Below, in pieces: positions 1 to 9,609 of a DNA stretch of 64,000 bases. The notes under the pieces are model-generated. The model did no database searches, was not told the DNA's origin, and saw only the letters and a list, made by a program, of their open reading frames with translations. The stretch is taken from the NCBI GenBank assembly GCA_965216425.1, contig CBDCFV010000007.1, positions 682,001-746,000 of the forward strand. The letters are read 5' to 3'. The position numbers and the translations under genes are program-made. Origin of the DNA: CBDCFV01 sp965216425 (GTDB lineage: Bacteria > Chloroflexota > Dehalococcoidia > Lucifugimonadales > UBA3495). Every line of letters starts with the position of its first letter. Position 1 is the stretch's first letter.

Positions 1-1
1 C

Positions 2-112
2 TCTGACACGCTGGGCGACTTGGCCCTCGGCCTGACCGGATCAGTCGCGGCCGGTCTGGTCGCCGCCTTGAGGCCGCGTCAAAACAGGGCCGGGATCGCG
101 GAACGCGCATGA
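2..112 (+). CDS. 3' end of a membrane-protein gene (partial)
   Basis: The frame beginning at base 2 is open until TGA at 110-112 and gives about 36 residues. They start DTLGDLALGL, continue as a Gly/Ala/Val-rich stretch that could end a membrane helix, and finish with a basic tail rich in Arg. Bacterial integral membrane proteins of the VanZ/DUF2238 kind often end this way, but too little is present for a firm name. The rest lies upstream of the window. Confidence 0.4.
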   Translation, partial: SDTLGDLALGLTGSVAAGLVAALRPRQNRAGIAERA

Positions 113-238
113 TCGGTAGTATGAGGGACGATTGTCTCGAAGTGAACAGGAAAGCGGCTGGAAGGCGCTGGCCGTATGTTAGAATACCCACGATTTAACC
201 CCCACTCCACCGCAACACGCTTGATTCAGGAGCGTTTT

Positions 239-1372
239 ATGGCAGGCGAAATCGTAATCTCTTCGGATTCCCACGTGTTTGAACCCCCTGATTTATGGAC
301 ACAGCGAATAGACCCCAAGTTCAAGGACCGCGGTCCCCGCATGGTAAGAATTGGGGATGTGGACCAACTGGTAATCGAGAAGGACCAAGTGATTTCCGGC
401 ATCGGGCTTATATCCAACGCGGGCGCCCGGTTCGAAGCTCCGGAAACCATCTCCGCCGAAGGCCGGTTTGAAGATGTCCACGTCGGCGGGTATGACCCCG
501 ACCAGCATCTGAAGGACATGGTGATTGACGGGGTCTCGGGCGAAGTGCTTTACCCGTCCCAAGGTCTGTTTTACTTCAAGATTGCCGACCCGCCGTTAAT
601 GTCGGCGGTGTTCCGGGCCTACAACGACTGGCTGGCCGACTTCTGCAAAGCCGATCCACTAAGGCTTAAGGGCCTGGCCATGATCAACCTGGACGACGTG
701 CAGGAGGGCATAAAGGAACTGGAGCGGACTGCCAAGATGGGGTTGGTTGGCGGGATGATCACCGAGTATCCCGCAGAGGACCGCCGGTACTTCGGGGAAG
801 AGTACGAACCTTTCTGGGCGGCGGCGCAGGACCTGAACATGCCGTTGAGCCTTCATACGGCCACCACTCGCGAGGGCCGCAACAGGGGTCTGGGAAATAC
901 AACCATGCGGGACGCCAGCCGAAGGGCCAACAAGGTGTTCTGGCCTTCGACCTCACTGTGTGACATGATCTTCTCCGGCGTGTTTGAGAGAAACCCCAAG
1001 CTTCAAGTAGCGATAGTGGAGTTCGAGCTGGCATGGGCCCCGCACCTGTTAGGCACGATGGACTATACCTACCAAGAGCGGCACGAGGAGGCCAGCTACA
1101 GGTTTAAGGGCGATGCCCTGCCCAGCGATTTCTTCCACAGCAACGTTTACTTGAGCTTCCAGGAAGACGCGGTGGGCATCCGGCTGCGGGATATCATCGG
1201 CGTAGATAGTTTGATGTGGGGATCGGACTACCCTCACTCCGAGTCCACCTTCCCCAAGTCCCGGGAAATCCTGGACGACATCCTGACCGGGGTGCCCGAT
1301 GACGAGAAGGCCAAGATCGTCGGCGGCAATGCTGCCAAGCTGTACGGCTTCGACCTGGAAAGGATTGCCTGA
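239..1372 (+). CDS. Metal-dependent amidohydrolase (amidohydrolase 2 family)
   Basis: A 377-residue TIM-barrel hydrolase of the PF04909 type, which includes decarboxylases and hydrolases acting on aromatic or cyclic acids. Visible metal-site motifs are the N-terminal DSHVFEP (D-x-H), LHTATT in mid-protein and GSDYPH near the C terminus. The frame is open from 176, but the ATG at 239 is preferred because AGGAG lies about 6 bases upstream and the first residues MAGEIVISSDSH match the family start. A hydantoinase-like gene follows 76 bp downstream on the same strand, so the two are probably co-transcribed. The substrate cannot be read from the sequence. Confidence 0.85.
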   Translation: MAGEIVISSDSHVFEPPDLWTQRIDPKFKDRGPRMVRIGDVDQLVIEKDQVISGIGLISNAGARFEAPETISAEGRFEDVHVGGYDPDQHLKDMVIDGVSGEVLYPSQGLFYFKIADPPLMSAVFRAYNDWLADFCKADPLRLKGLAMINLDDVQEGIKELERTAKMGLVGGMITEYPAEDRRYFGEEYEPFWAAAQDLNMPLSLHTATTREGRNRGLGNTTMRDASRRANKVFWPSTSLCDMIFSGVFERNPKLQVAIVEFELAWAPHLLGTMDYTYQERHEEASYRFKGDALPSDFFHSNVYLSFQEDAVGIRLRDIIGVDSLMWGSDYPHSESTFPKSREILDDILTGVPDDEKAKIVGGNAAKLYGFDLERIA

Positions 1373-1448
1373 CAACGGGTTTGTGAAATTCCCTCTCCCT
1401 CTGCAAACGAGCCATTAGCAATAAACATCGGTGTAATGGAGGAGAGCC

Positions 1449-2900
1449 ATGCTGGACATGATAATCAAGGGTGGAACGGTGGTTACCCCGTCGGGAGTGG
1501 GCGAGTGGGACATTGGCGTCCAAGACGGCAGAATCGCCGCTATCGCATTGCCGGGGCATTTACCCGACGAAGGAGTTACCGTTGTCGACGCGGCGGGTAG
1601 GATCGTAGTACCCGGCGGCATCGAACCCCACGCCCACGCGGCCGCCAACGTTCAGCCGGGGGCGCGGGAATTGGTAGCCGGAACACCCAACCCTGGCCCC
1701 GGTCTGCACTCGCTGGGAGCTATCTGGGGTGGCACGACTACGGTGATCGATTTTGCTCCCGTTCCTAACGAGGGCGACCTCGTCAAGGGCATCCACGACT
1801 TCATCAATCCGTGGAAGGGCAACGCCTACACCGACTACTCCACTCACTGCATATACAAGAACGACAGCACACCCGACGCCATTTCCCGCTACGGCGAGTT
1901 GATTAACGCCGGCTTTCCCAGCGTCAAAATCTTCACGACCGACATCCGGCCGCCGGAAGGCCGGGCTAATTCGTTGACTCCCATAGGCAAGATAGACTCA
2001 GGGCGGCTGGAGCAGGTGATGCAACAGGTCGCCAAGCACGACGGCGTGCTGGCAGTGCACGGAGAGGACGACGAGTTGGTGATGTACAACTACCTGCTGG
2101 CCCAACAGCGGGGCCATTGGGACTGGTACAACGTACACCTCATCCACTCCAAGGCGGTGGAAGACCTAGCGTTTCGCACCGTGGTGCGTTTGGCGGAACG
2201 GACCGGCGCAGGGATGTACTTCGTCCACGTAACGGCCCAGGACGGACTTGACGTGATATCCGAGGCCCGCAGTCGGGGTATGCCAGTGTACGGCGAGGTA
2301 TTGACACTGGCCCTCTCCTTCAATTGCGACCGGTACAGAGAAGCGGACGGGATGAAGTATCACACCTATCCCTCTTTGAAGTACGAGGAGGACCGTGTGG
2401 GTCTTTGGGACGGTCTCATGCGGTCGGACCTGGCGTTCACCGCCACCGACAGCAGCTTCACCACTTACTTGGACAAGATAGCGGGCCGCAACGTTGTGGA
2501 CGTTCGGGGCGGGAACATCGGCATCGAGATACGCATGGGGGTCAACTACACCGAGGCGGTGGTCAAAAAAGGAATGTCTCTGGAGCATTACGCCGACGTT
2601 ACCTCCAGCAATGCCGCCAAGATGCTGGGCCTCTACCCAAGGAAGGGCGCGATAGCTGTCGGCAGCGACGCCGACATCGCCATCATCGACCCATCCATCA
2701 AGAAGCCTCTCACCATGGACGACCTGCATGTCCCCGACTACTCTCCCTGGGAAGGTTGGGATATCGAAGGGTGGCCTACCACGGTCATCCTTCGCGGAAA
2801 AGTTATGGTGGACGGCGGGGAGTTGCTGGGCACCGGCGACGACGGGCAGTTGGTCCCCAGAAGGATCAATCCCCGAGTGCTGTCGCGGCCTGCTTTCTAA
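1449..2900 (+). CDS. Dihydropyrimidinase/hydantoinase-like cyclic amidohydrolase
   Basis: A 483-residue enzyme of the D-hydantoinase/dihydropyrimidinase group, which opens cyclic imide rings using two metal ions. The metal-site set looks complete: HAH near residue 60 (GGIEPHAHA), the lysine expected to be carboxylated in SVKIFTTD, His in LAVHGEDDE, His in YFVHVTAQ and Asp in FTATDSS. The C-terminal part returns to the beta-sandwich (GSDADIAIID). GGAGGAG precedes the ATG. With an amidohydrolase before it and an asparaginase-like protein after it, a role in breaking down cyclic or open-chain amides is likely, but the true substrate is unknown. Confidence 0.87.
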   Translation: MLDMIIKGGTVVTPSGVGEWDIGVQDGRIAAIALPGHLPDEGVTVVDAAGRIVVPGGIEPHAHAAANVQPGARELVAGTPNPGPGLHSLGAIWGGTTTVIDFAPVPNEGDLVKGIHDFINPWKGNAYTDYSTHCIYKNDSTPDAISRYGELINAGFPSVKIFTTDIRPPEGRANSLTPIGKIDSGRLEQVMQQVAKHDGVLAVHGEDDELVMYNYLLAQQRGHWDWYNVHLIHSKAVEDLAFRTVVRLAERTGAGMYFVHVTAQDGLDVISEARSRGMPVYGEVLTLALSFNCDRYREADGMKYHTYPSLKYEEDRVGLWDGLMRSDLAFTATDSSFTTYLDKIAGRNVVDVRGGNIGIEIRMGVNYTEAVVKKGMSLEHYADVTSSNAAKMLGLYPRKGAIAVGSDADIAIIDPSIKKPLTMDDLHVPDYSPWEGWDIEGWPTTVILRGKVMVDGGELLGTGDDGQLVPRRINPRVLSRPAF

Positions 2901-2953
2901 CCGCCGCCCAATCCAGATTCAACTCTTCAACGCCGCCCATGAAGGTGGTCTTA

Positions 2954-2984
2954 AAGTCCCCTCTCACGCGGAGAGAGGGGACTT
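2954..2984. terminator. Perfect 12-bp hairpin between hydantoinase and asparaginase-like genes
   Basis: AAGTCCCCTCTC and GAGAGGGGACTT pair perfectly around a 7-base loop. There is no strong T run after it, so it may act as a weak terminator, an mRNA-processing or stabilising hairpin, or be an intergenic palindrome. Confidence 0.5.
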
Positions 2985-3011
2985 CCTACTTTGTAGATTT
3001 GAGGTGCAGTC

Positions 3012-4607
3012 ATGGCTAAAGCGACCATCGCGGTATTCTCCGGGCCGACTTCGACCATCGCCAACTCGCCCACGCTGGTTACCGGCAACAAGGGACGGCT
3101 GCCCGGCGAGCGGGCGCTGGAAGGCCGCTACGACCACTTGGCCTCCCAAGTAGTGCATGAGCCTGTGGTGATCAAGATTCGCAAGTTCACGGGCCACCCA
3201 ATGGAAGAGGACGCCAAGGCCGTTTACCACGACGACGGGAAAGACTACTACGAGGTAGAGTTGCGGCCGGAGGACGGCCCCTACCCGCTTCCTTACGTGG
3301 CCAGGCGGGCCGACGGGTCGACCACAGGGGCGCCTTTCGAGGAGAACGATCTGTTCGACGCTGAAACCGGGTTCGGCGGCCGGCAGTTCTTCTACCCCGA
3401 CGCATCGCGTATTTTCACCGACATCGACAGGACCATCCCCGGGCGGGACGAAAACGGGGAGGGCAGCATCCTGGACAGGATGGCGAACTACGAGTTTATT
3501 CGAGCCCTGCCGCCCGCCGGTTATGCCGCCAAAGGCGAGGTGTCAGGGAGAGACTATTTCGCTTACAAACCCTATGGTTTGGCGACCCGGCCTCGATACT
3601 CGGACTTGGCCCGGGTTACCAACACGGTGCAGCGAGCGCTGGCCACGGGCAACTACGCCGGCGGAATCTGGCTCGAGGGAAGCCCCACGGTGGAAGAGAC
3701 CACTTACTGGCTCAGCCTGCTGATAGACACCGACCTCCCCATAGCAGGGATTGCGTCGCAACGCACCCACGGCCAACTGGCCAACGACGGAGATCGCAAC
3801 ATCGTCGACGCGGTGGGATACATACTTTCCGGCCGCGGCGTTGGGTTGGGAGCCGTCGGAGTGCAGGACGAACGCATCTATGCGGCGCGGGAGTTTAAAA
3901 AGGCCGACGACCGCCCCGGCAATTACAAAGCCACCGGCGGGCATGGCGGCATCCTGGGCACGGTGGGGCCGCCAGTGACCGTATGGTACCATCCGGCATA
4001 TAACCGGGCGTCCACCTCCGACGTTAACCTTCACCGGCTGCCCGAGGAACTGGTGTTCCCAAACGCCCTTGGCGACAGCAGTCTCACCACAGTCCGGGTC
4101 AAGGATTCGGAAGGAGGCCTGGTCTCATCCGCTATTCCCCGGGTCCACATCGTAAAGTACGGCGCTTACATGAGCGAAGACGACCCCCACGACCCGGACA
4201 ACGAAGTTGACATAATGGCGCGGATACAAAAGGCCCAGAACGACCAAACGAGACCGGACGGTGAAGCGCCCCAGTTGCACGGTTTTGTACTGGAGGGAAC
4301 GTCACCCTACGGCATGGGTTCCGCTTCCCAGCACGCCGCGTTGACCATCGCCGCCTTCAGCGGGATGCCGACGGTGCGGGTGGGACGGGCCGATCCGGGC
4401 GGGCGAGTCCCTTCCGACAACCGGGGCGGCTTGAGCATCGCGGGCAGCAATCTCGACACCAACAAAGCACGTCTGCTGCTAATGGCGGCGATGTTGAAGC
4501 TGGGCCGCCTCCCCAAGGCAAAAGACCCCAGGAACCCCACGAAGGATGAGCGAAACGCCGTTGTGGCCAAGCTGGAGCAGTACCAGGAGATTATTGAGAA
4601 CCACTGA
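3012..4607 (+). CDS. Asparaginase-like amidohydrolase, long form
   Basis: A 531-residue protein related to type I/II L-asparaginases, which are usually near 330 residues. The middle part carries GSPTVEETTYWLSLL, matching the family's HGTDTMEET block, then NIVDAVGYILSG. The C-terminal domain has LHGFVLEGT, PTVRVG, PGGRVP and KARLLLMAAMLKLG. The N-terminal nucleophile loop is divergent: VFSGPTSTIANSPTL stands where ATGGTIAG is usual, so a Thr/Ser nucleophile is present but the motif is not canonical. Extra sequence lies between the first strand and the second block (about residues 30-200). GAGGTG lies about 6 bases before the ATG. A different amide or imide substrate is plausible. Confidence 0.72.
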   Translation: MAKATIAVFSGPTSTIANSPTLVTGNKGRLPGERALEGRYDHLASQVVHEPVVIKIRKFTGHPMEEDAKAVYHDDGKDYYEVELRPEDGPYPLPYVARRADGSTTGAPFEENDLFDAETGFGGRQFFYPDASRIFTDIDRTIPGRDENGEGSILDRMANYEFIRALPPAGYAAKGEVSGRDYFAYKPYGLATRPRYSDLARVTNTVQRALATGNYAGGIWLEGSPTVEETTYWLSLLIDTDLPIAGIASQRTHGQLANDGDRNIVDAVGYILSGRGVGLGAVGVQDERIYAAREFKKADDRPGNYKATGGHGGILGTVGPPVTVWYHPAYNRASTSDVNLHRLPEELVFPNALGDSSLTTVRVKDSEGGLVSSAIPRVHIVKYGAYMSEDDPHDPDNEVDIMARIQKAQNDQTRPDGEAPQLHGFVLEGTSPYGMGSASQHAALTIAAFSGMPTVRVGRADPGGRVPSDNRGGLSIAGSNLDTNKARLLLMAAMLKLGRLPKAKDPRNPTKDERNAVVAKLEQYQEIIENH

Positions 4608-4668
4608 CGGGGTCCAAGAAGGGCTGGGGACTGGTCGGGAATGCTAAAATGCAAAGCATGGAGGATGC

Positions 4669-5178
4669 ATGACCATACCGTTGCCCGAACTTGAAGACAC
4701 AGACTCACCAGACCATACGGCGATAAGCCGAAGGTTCTTAACCCAAGCTAAGGAAGAACTTGGCAAAGGTGACCAATTGCAAGCCTCGGAAAAGGCTTGG
4801 GGGGCATTAGCCCACGCCCTCAAAGCCATCGCCCAAACCAGAGGTTGGCGGCACCGGGGACACAATCACGTGATGGCGATTGGCTATCAAATTGCTAAAG
4901 AGAGAAACCGTAGCGACATAGAGCTCGCAACCACTTACGCGAATACACTACACCAAAACTTCTACGAAGACTTCGCGGGTACGCGCGTGATTCAAGGTGG
5001 CATTGACTTGGTGGAAACGTTGTTGCCGGACTTGGACGATATTCGGTCCGCAACTCCTCGGCCTTTTACCATCGAGGATGAGGACGATAGAGGATACTTG
5101 CGATTCCTGACGGGCGACCGGAGTTTGCAGATTGGCGACTCATTCCCGGTGGGGTTTTCCCTGTTGCATTACTCGTAA
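4669..5178 (+). CDS. PaREP1/HEPN-like protein
   Basis: A 169-residue protein. Residues about 15-110 are an all-helical domain like the PaREP1/HEPN group: AKEELGKGD, then ASEKAWGALAHALKAIA, then RGWRHRGHNHV, an Arg- and His-rich turn reminiscent of HEPN RNase motifs. The last 50 residues are acidic and not recognised. GGAGG lies 6 bases before the ATG. No nucleotidyltransferase partner is adjacent, so a toxin role is not supported by context; a stand-alone HEPN protein is the safest reading. Confidence 0.6.
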   Translation: MTIPLPELEDTDSPDHTAISRRFLTQAKEELGKGDQLQASEKAWGALAHALKAIAQTRGWRHRGHNHVMAIGYQIAKERNRSDIELATTYANTLHQNFYEDFAGTRVIQGGIDLVETLLPDLDDIRSATPRPFTIEDEDDRGYLRFLTGDRSLQIGDSFPVGFSLLHYS

Positions 5179-5208
5179 AGGGCGACATGGCCGGGCTAAC
5201 AATGAACG

Positions 5209-5237
5209 GGGGGCCTTCTCCGCAAGAGAAAGCCCCC
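5209..5237. terminator. Bidirectional hairpin between convergent genes
   Basis: GGGGGC-TTCTC pairs with GAGAA-GCCCCC around CGCAA, with one C/A mismatch. It sits between the + strand HEPN gene and the - strand amidohydrolase, where a shared terminator would be expected. The T run is poor on both sides. Confidence 0.55.
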
Positions 5238-5271
5238 TCGTCTTGACCAAAATTTATGCGCGAGTGGCCGG

Positions 5272-6564
5272 TTAGTCGGCTGCCAGCGCCAAGACTGCGT
5301 CGTCCGAGGTACTGCCCAGGTTCACCTTTTTGCCGTCCTTGATCACGGCGGAGAGGTGGCTGCCATTCTTCAGAACACTGACATCGGCCAGGGGGTCTTT
5401 ATCCAAGATGAGGATATCGGCCAGCTTGCCGGCCTCGATCGTCCCCAACTCCCCTTCCAGCCCCACGGCGAAAGCGTTCTCCCTGGTGTTGGCGACTATG
5501 GCCTCCATGGGCGTGTAGCCGCCGTATTTCACCATGATTTCCATCTCGTTGGCGTGCAGTTCGCCGTAAGGCATTACCGTAGAGTTGCCGCTGTCAGTCC
5601 CGCAGAGCACCTTTACACCCAGTGCCCGGGCGTGCTCCAGCATACTGTAGCTGCCCTCCAGATTGTGCTTTACCTGATCGACCTCCCTGTCGCTTCTGCC
5701 GAAGTCCCGTCCCATCTCGATGGCGTGCCTCAGGAACGTCATAGTCGGCATGATACGCACACCTTTCTCTACCACGAACTCAAGGTCCTCCTTGGTGGCC
5801 AGATCAGCGTGCATGATCCAGTCCACGCCGGCCTCGGCGGCGGCGCGGGTCGAGTCCGACCCTCTGGAGTGAATGGCGATGCGAGCATTCCGGCGGTGGG
5901 CTTCCCCGACGACCGCCTCAAGCTCTTCCTTGGAGATGGTCTGGAAGTCCCCCCAAGTGCTGTCGGCCATCTTTATGAAGTCCACACCGTGCTTGCATTG
6001 CCGCCGGACTTCCGTAATCATCTCGGACACAGAGTTGGCAAGCACACCGTTGACGTGCTCAGGCGTACCCATCCATGACGGCTCGTTATCGGAAATGCTG
6101 CCGTAGGTGACGATGAACCGCCCGGCGCAGTAAATACGCGGCCCCTCGATCATGCCCGCATTTATCGCCTCACGCAGCGCTACGTCGATGAACCAGGTAC
6201 CGCCGGGGATGGACAGGCTGGTCACCCCGGACCGCAACACGATCTGGGCGTTTTTCGCTGCCCTGATGGTGGAAAACTCGGGGCTGGTGGTGCCCCGGGC
6301 TACGCTCAACCCAGGCATGACCGGTTGACCGAAAGACAGATGACAGTGTCCTTCGATGAGACCAGGCATTATCCACTTGTCGGTAGCGTCTATAGTTTCA
6401 ACGTGTTCCCGGTCTTCGACATTAATCTGCGGAGGGACCGCCCCAACGCTGAGGATGCGGTTGCCCTGCAGGACAACAGCGTCGTTCTGGACTGCCGGCT
6501 GGCCTGTTGCGTCAATGAGGGTGCCGTTCCGGATTATCGTGGTCTTTGCGCCATTGGTGCTCAT
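5272..6564 (-). CDS. Amidohydrolase, imidazolonepropionase/prolidase-like
   Basis: A 430-residue cytoplasmic metallo-hydrolase of the amidohydrolase 1 group. Motifs are GLIEGHCH (H-x-H), DFIKMADS (Lys ligand position), AIHSRG, DWIMHADLA and CGTDSGN (Asp). The frame is open to 6732, but the ATG at 6564 is preferred because GAGGAGGAG stands just upstream and the extension would overlap the preceding gene. It is the last gene of a four-gene block with the LLM enzyme, an esterase and an epimerase. The substrate is not determinable. Confidence 0.85.
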   Translation of the reverse strand: MSTNGAKTTIIRNGTLIDATGQPAVQNDAVVLQGNRILSVGAVPPQINVEDREHVETIDATDKWIMPGLIEGHCHLSFGQPVMPGLSVARGTTSPEFSTIRAAKNAQIVLRSGVTSLSIPGGTWFIDVALREAINAGMIEGPRIYCAGRFIVTYGSISDNEPSWMGTPEHVNGVLANSVSEMITEVRRQCKHGVDFIKMADSTWGDFQTISKEELEAVVGEAHRRNARIAIHSRGSDSTRAAAEAGVDWIMHADLATKEDLEFVVEKGVRIMPTMTFLRHAIEMGRDFGRSDREVDQVKHNLEGSYSMLEHARALGVKVLCGTDSGNSTVMPYGELHANEMEIMVKYGGYTPMEAIVANTRENAFAVGLEGELGTIEAGKLADILILDKDPLADVSVLKNGSHLSAVIKDGKKVNLGSTSDDAVLALAAD

Positions 6565-6608
6565 GGGCTCCTCCTCTGCTATCTGTTTCACTTCCAAGAA
6601 TGAGACGC

Positions 6609-7610
6609 CTATTGCAAGTGCGGCAGCAGTTCCTCGGAAATAAGCTGCAAGTACTCCAGCCGGGCGGAAAACTCCTTGGGCAGGTTCAAGCTGGCCAGCC
6701 CAATGTAGTCCAGACCTTCCTCTTCCCGGCAACGATTGATGGTTTCGGCGCAGTCCTGCGGGCTGCCCGCCACCGCCCAGTCGGATAGCTGCCGTTGCCC
6801 TCCAAGCCCCAAATCGACGGTGGTGTTTTCCTGCATATTGAAGGAGGTGTACATCCCGGCTTTCTTTGCGGCCATTTCCCTGGCCTCGGTGATGGCCGTC
6901 TCGCGGTCCCTGGCGATGGCTATGGAGCGGTGGGCGCCGATCCGCCCTGCCGGGTCCTTGCCCAACTCTTCAAGGGCTTCCTTGTACTGGCGGGTGAGAA
7001 CGCTGATGTCATTCCAGCCAGGCTGGGGCCCGAGTATGACGCGGTCGGCCAAGGCCGCAGCCCGGCGTACCGCGCCGCGGCTCTGCGCCGCAATCCATAT
7101 GGGCGGATGGGGTTGCTGAACCGGCGTCAGGGCCAGCTTGGCGTCGTGCACCTGCCAGTGCCTGCCGTCGAAGTTTACCTCGTCACCGGCCCACAACAGC
7201 TTCATCAACTCGATGGACTCTTCGAACCGGCTCACCCGATCCCTGCGATTGGTGCCGAATGCCGAGAGCTCCGCAACACGGTAGCCCAAGCCAACGCCAA
7301 GGATGAACCTGCCGTTGCTGATGTGGTCCAGGGTCACCGTCTGTTCCGCGATGTCAACCGGATTGTGATAAGGAAGCAGCAGGATGGCGGTCAGCAGTTT
7401 CAACCCCTCGGCTTCGGGAGCCAACCGGGCTAACGTCTGCATCGGCTGCATCCAGACGGTGGGATGGGAGATGTAGTGCTGGGGCATGTAAATGACCGAA
7501 AAACCCAGCGACTTGGCCCGCCGGCATACCTCGGCGGCCTCTTCCACCTGTTGGTACATGGGACGGTCTTCGTCTTCCATGTAGTCGCGTATATACAGTC
7601 CTACTTCCAT
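6609..7610 (-). CDS. LLM-class flavin-dependent oxidoreductase
   Basis: A 333-residue luciferase-like monooxygenase or F420-dependent oxidoreductase with a TIM-barrel fold. It begins MEVGLYIRDYMEDEDRP and has LLPYHNPVDIAEQ, the family block RFILGVGLGYR, and PIWIAAQSRGAVRRAAALAD in the C-terminal half. The sequence does not decide between FMN and F420. Enzymes of this class are abundant in SAR202-type Chloroflexota and have been proposed to oxidise recalcitrant organic carbon. It lies between an esterase and an amidohydrolase, which fits a catabolic operon. Confidence 0.85.
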   Translation of the reverse strand: MEVGLYIRDYMEDEDRPMYQQVEEAAEVCRRAKSLGFSVIYMPQHYISHPTVWMQPMQTLARLAPEAEGLKLLTAILLLPYHNPVDIAEQTVTLDHISNGRFILGVGLGYRVAELSAFGTNRRDRVSRFEESIELMKLLWAGDEVNFDGRHWQVHDAKLALTPVQQPHPPIWIAAQSRGAVRRAAALADRVILGPQPGWNDISVLTRQYKEALEELGKDPAGRIGAHRSIAIARDRETAITEAREMAAKKAGMYTSFNMQENTTVDLGLGGQRQLSDWAVAGSPQDCAETINRCREEEGLDYIGLASLNLPKEFSARLEYLQLISEELLPHLQ

Positions 7611-7664
7611 AGGTCCCCGCTAGATGTCTTATAGCAATCCGTGTCTGGCGCAGCCCAAAGGCGG

Positions 7665-8603
7665 TCAGGCTTGGCCCACCAAGGCCAAGGAGGCTTTCAA
7701 CGCCGACGTTGCTTCGTTCACGGCCCGACGTCCTTGGTCCAGCACCGCAGGCATGGCGAAGAACCCGTGAATCATTCCGTCGTATCGGGTGGCTTGTGTA
7801 GGCACACCGGCGTTCCGCAGCAGCACGGCGTAGGCCTCTCCTTCGTCCCGAAGGGGGTCGAACTCGGCCGTAATCACCAACGCTGGGGGCAGCCCCGAAA
7901 GGTTGGCGGCTTGGGCCGGCGCGGCGTAGGGGTTGGAGGCATCGGCGTCACTAGCCAGATACTGGTCCCAGAACCACCTCATGCCGTCTTGGGTCAATGA
8001 GTAACCGGTGGCATTGTCGCGGTAGGAAACGGTGCCGAAGTTTCGCTCGGTCACCGGATAGACCAGGAGCTGGAACGATATGGCCGGGCCACTCCGGTCG
8101 CGGGCCATGAGAGATATAGCCGCCGCCAGGTTCCCTCCCGCGCTGTCTCCTCCAACGGCCACCCTGGCCGGGTCACCGTTGATGGCAGCGGCGTTGTCCA
8201 CCGCCCACTGGGTTGCGGCGTAGCAGTCTTCTGCGGGGCCGGGGAACTTTGTCTCTGGCGCGAGCCGATAGTCCACGGAAACCACCACGCAGTCCCCCCC
8301 TACGCACAAATGCCGCGACGGGCCGTCGGCAGAGTCCAAGTCTCCGATAACCCAGCCGCCGCCGTGGTACCACACCAGAATCGGGAAGGGTCCGGACCCT
8401 TCGGGAATATATATTCTTACCGGCACGTCTCCATCCGGTCCCGGGATGGAGCGGTCCTCCACTTTGGCAACCTCTGGGCCCGGGGCACGTGGGCGAAGTT
8501 TCGCGTTGGCGCGGGCTTCCTGCGGGGAAACTTCATGGTTCGCGGGGAGGCCGAGGGCAGCGAGTTGGTCGAGTACTGCTTGGGCTTGTGGGTCTAGTGG
8601 CAT
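7665..8603 (-). CDS. Alpha/beta hydrolase, HSL-type esterase
   Basis: A 312-residue cytoplasmic esterase of the hormone-sensitive-lipase family. Catalytic features are all visible: the oxyanion motif YHGGGW, the nucleophile elbow GDSAGG, the acid in EFDPLRDEG and the histidine in MIHGFF. Thirty bp separate it from the upstream epimerase gene and 54 bp from the downstream LLM gene, consistent with one transcript. It probably cleaves short-chain esters. Confidence 0.9.
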   Translation of the reverse strand: MPLDPQAQAVLDQLAALGLPANHEVSPQEARANAKLRPRAPGPEVAKVEDRSIPGPDGDVPVRIYIPEGSGPFPILVWYHGGGWVIGDLDSADGPSRHLCVGGDCVVVSVDYRLAPETKFPGPAEDCYAATQWAVDNAAAINGDPARVAVGGDSAGGNLAAAISLMARDRSGPAISFQLLVYPVTERNFGTVSYRDNATGYSLTQDGMRWFWDQYLASDADASNPYAAPAQAANLSGLPPALVITAEFDPLRDEGEAYAVLLRNAGVPTQATRYDGMIHGFFAMPAVLDQGRRAVNEATSALKASLALVGQA

Positions 8604-8633
8604 ATGTTACCTCCCGTTATAGACCTTAGGTAT

Positions 8634-9572
8634 TTAACCGGAGACCAAGGGCAGTCCGCTGTCGGCGCGAACTTCGTTGATAATTTCCAGGACTCGTTGC
8701 CGGAAGGGGGCGTACTGAAGCTCGTATTCGTCCAGCAGCCGGCTGTTGTCCACCAAGTAGTTGCCGGACTCTTCAATGCCTCCCTCATTGGCAAAGGATA
8801 TCCGAGCATCGGGCAGGAATTCCCTTACCATGTCGGCCAAGTCGCCGAGACTGATGGCGTGGCCACCGGAGTTGTAAACAGGGTAGTGGCTGGAGTCGGC
8901 CAGCGACACCCGGACAAAGGCCTCAGCGATATCCTCGACGTGAATGGGGAGACGCATCAGCGACTTGTAAGGGAAGCTGACTTCCTCCCCTCGGGCAGGC
9001 AAGGTGATGCACTGGACGTGGTCGGTGGATCCTCTGACCTTGTCCGGACCGGTCACGTTGGCCGGCCGGATGCCGGTAATCGACATTCCATAATTTTGGA
9101 TGTACATCTGGGCTTGAAATTCATTGAACCGTTTGTGCATTGCGTACTGGCTGGCGCCGTACATCGGGTCGTCTTCGTTGGTCAACCTGTCCCCGAAGTG
9201 CCGCTGCTGACCGCTAACTGCGATCGAGCTGGCATAGACCACCCGGTTGACGCCGCATAAACGCGCCGCTTCGAAGCAGTTGTCCATCCCCAGAATGTTC
9301 AGCTTCATGGTGAAATGGGGCCTGTCCTCACCGCCGCCCAGCAGGTAGGCAAGGTTGATAATGCGGTCAGGCTGGGTTTCAATGACCGTGCGGATGACGC
9401 TGGAGAAGTCGGTAATGTCCCCGAAGACCACCTTCACTTGGTCGCCGAAAGCCGCGAAGGACGCAGAGCCGGGGTTGATGTCCATGCAGACAATCTCTTC
9501 CCCGCGTTCCACCAGCCTGCGTATTACCCTGGGGCCGATAAATCCAGTGCCGCCGATAACCAGAATAGGCAT
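8634..9572 (-). CDS. NAD-dependent epimerase/dehydratase
   Basis: A 312-residue extended short-chain dehydrogenase. The NAD-binding GGTGFIG motif is at residues 7-13, DINPG follows the second strand, and the active-site pair is present as YASSIAVSG (Ser) and YAMHK (Tyr-x3-Lys). The family acts on nucleotide sugars or related hydroxy compounds; the substrate cannot be told. It is first in its block and has a good promoter just upstream. Confidence 0.87.
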   Translation of the reverse strand: MPILVIGGTGFIGPRVIRRLVERGEEIVCMDINPGSASFAAFGDQVKVVFGDITDFSSVIRTVIETQPDRIINLAYLLGGGEDRPHFTMKLNILGMDNCFEAARLCGVNRVVYASSIAVSGQQRHFGDRLTNEDDPMYGASQYAMHKRFNEFQAQMYIQNYGMSITGIRPANVTGPDKVRGSTDHVQCITLPARGEEVSFPYKSLMRLPIHVEDIAEAFVRVSLADSSHYPVYNSGGHAISLGDLADMVREFLPDARISFANEGGIEESGNYLVDNSRLLDEYELQYAPFRQRVLEIINEVRADSGLPLVSG

Positions 9573-9609
9573 TACTGTCTCCTATGCAGAGCTTGGGAAT
9601 GCCACTGGA

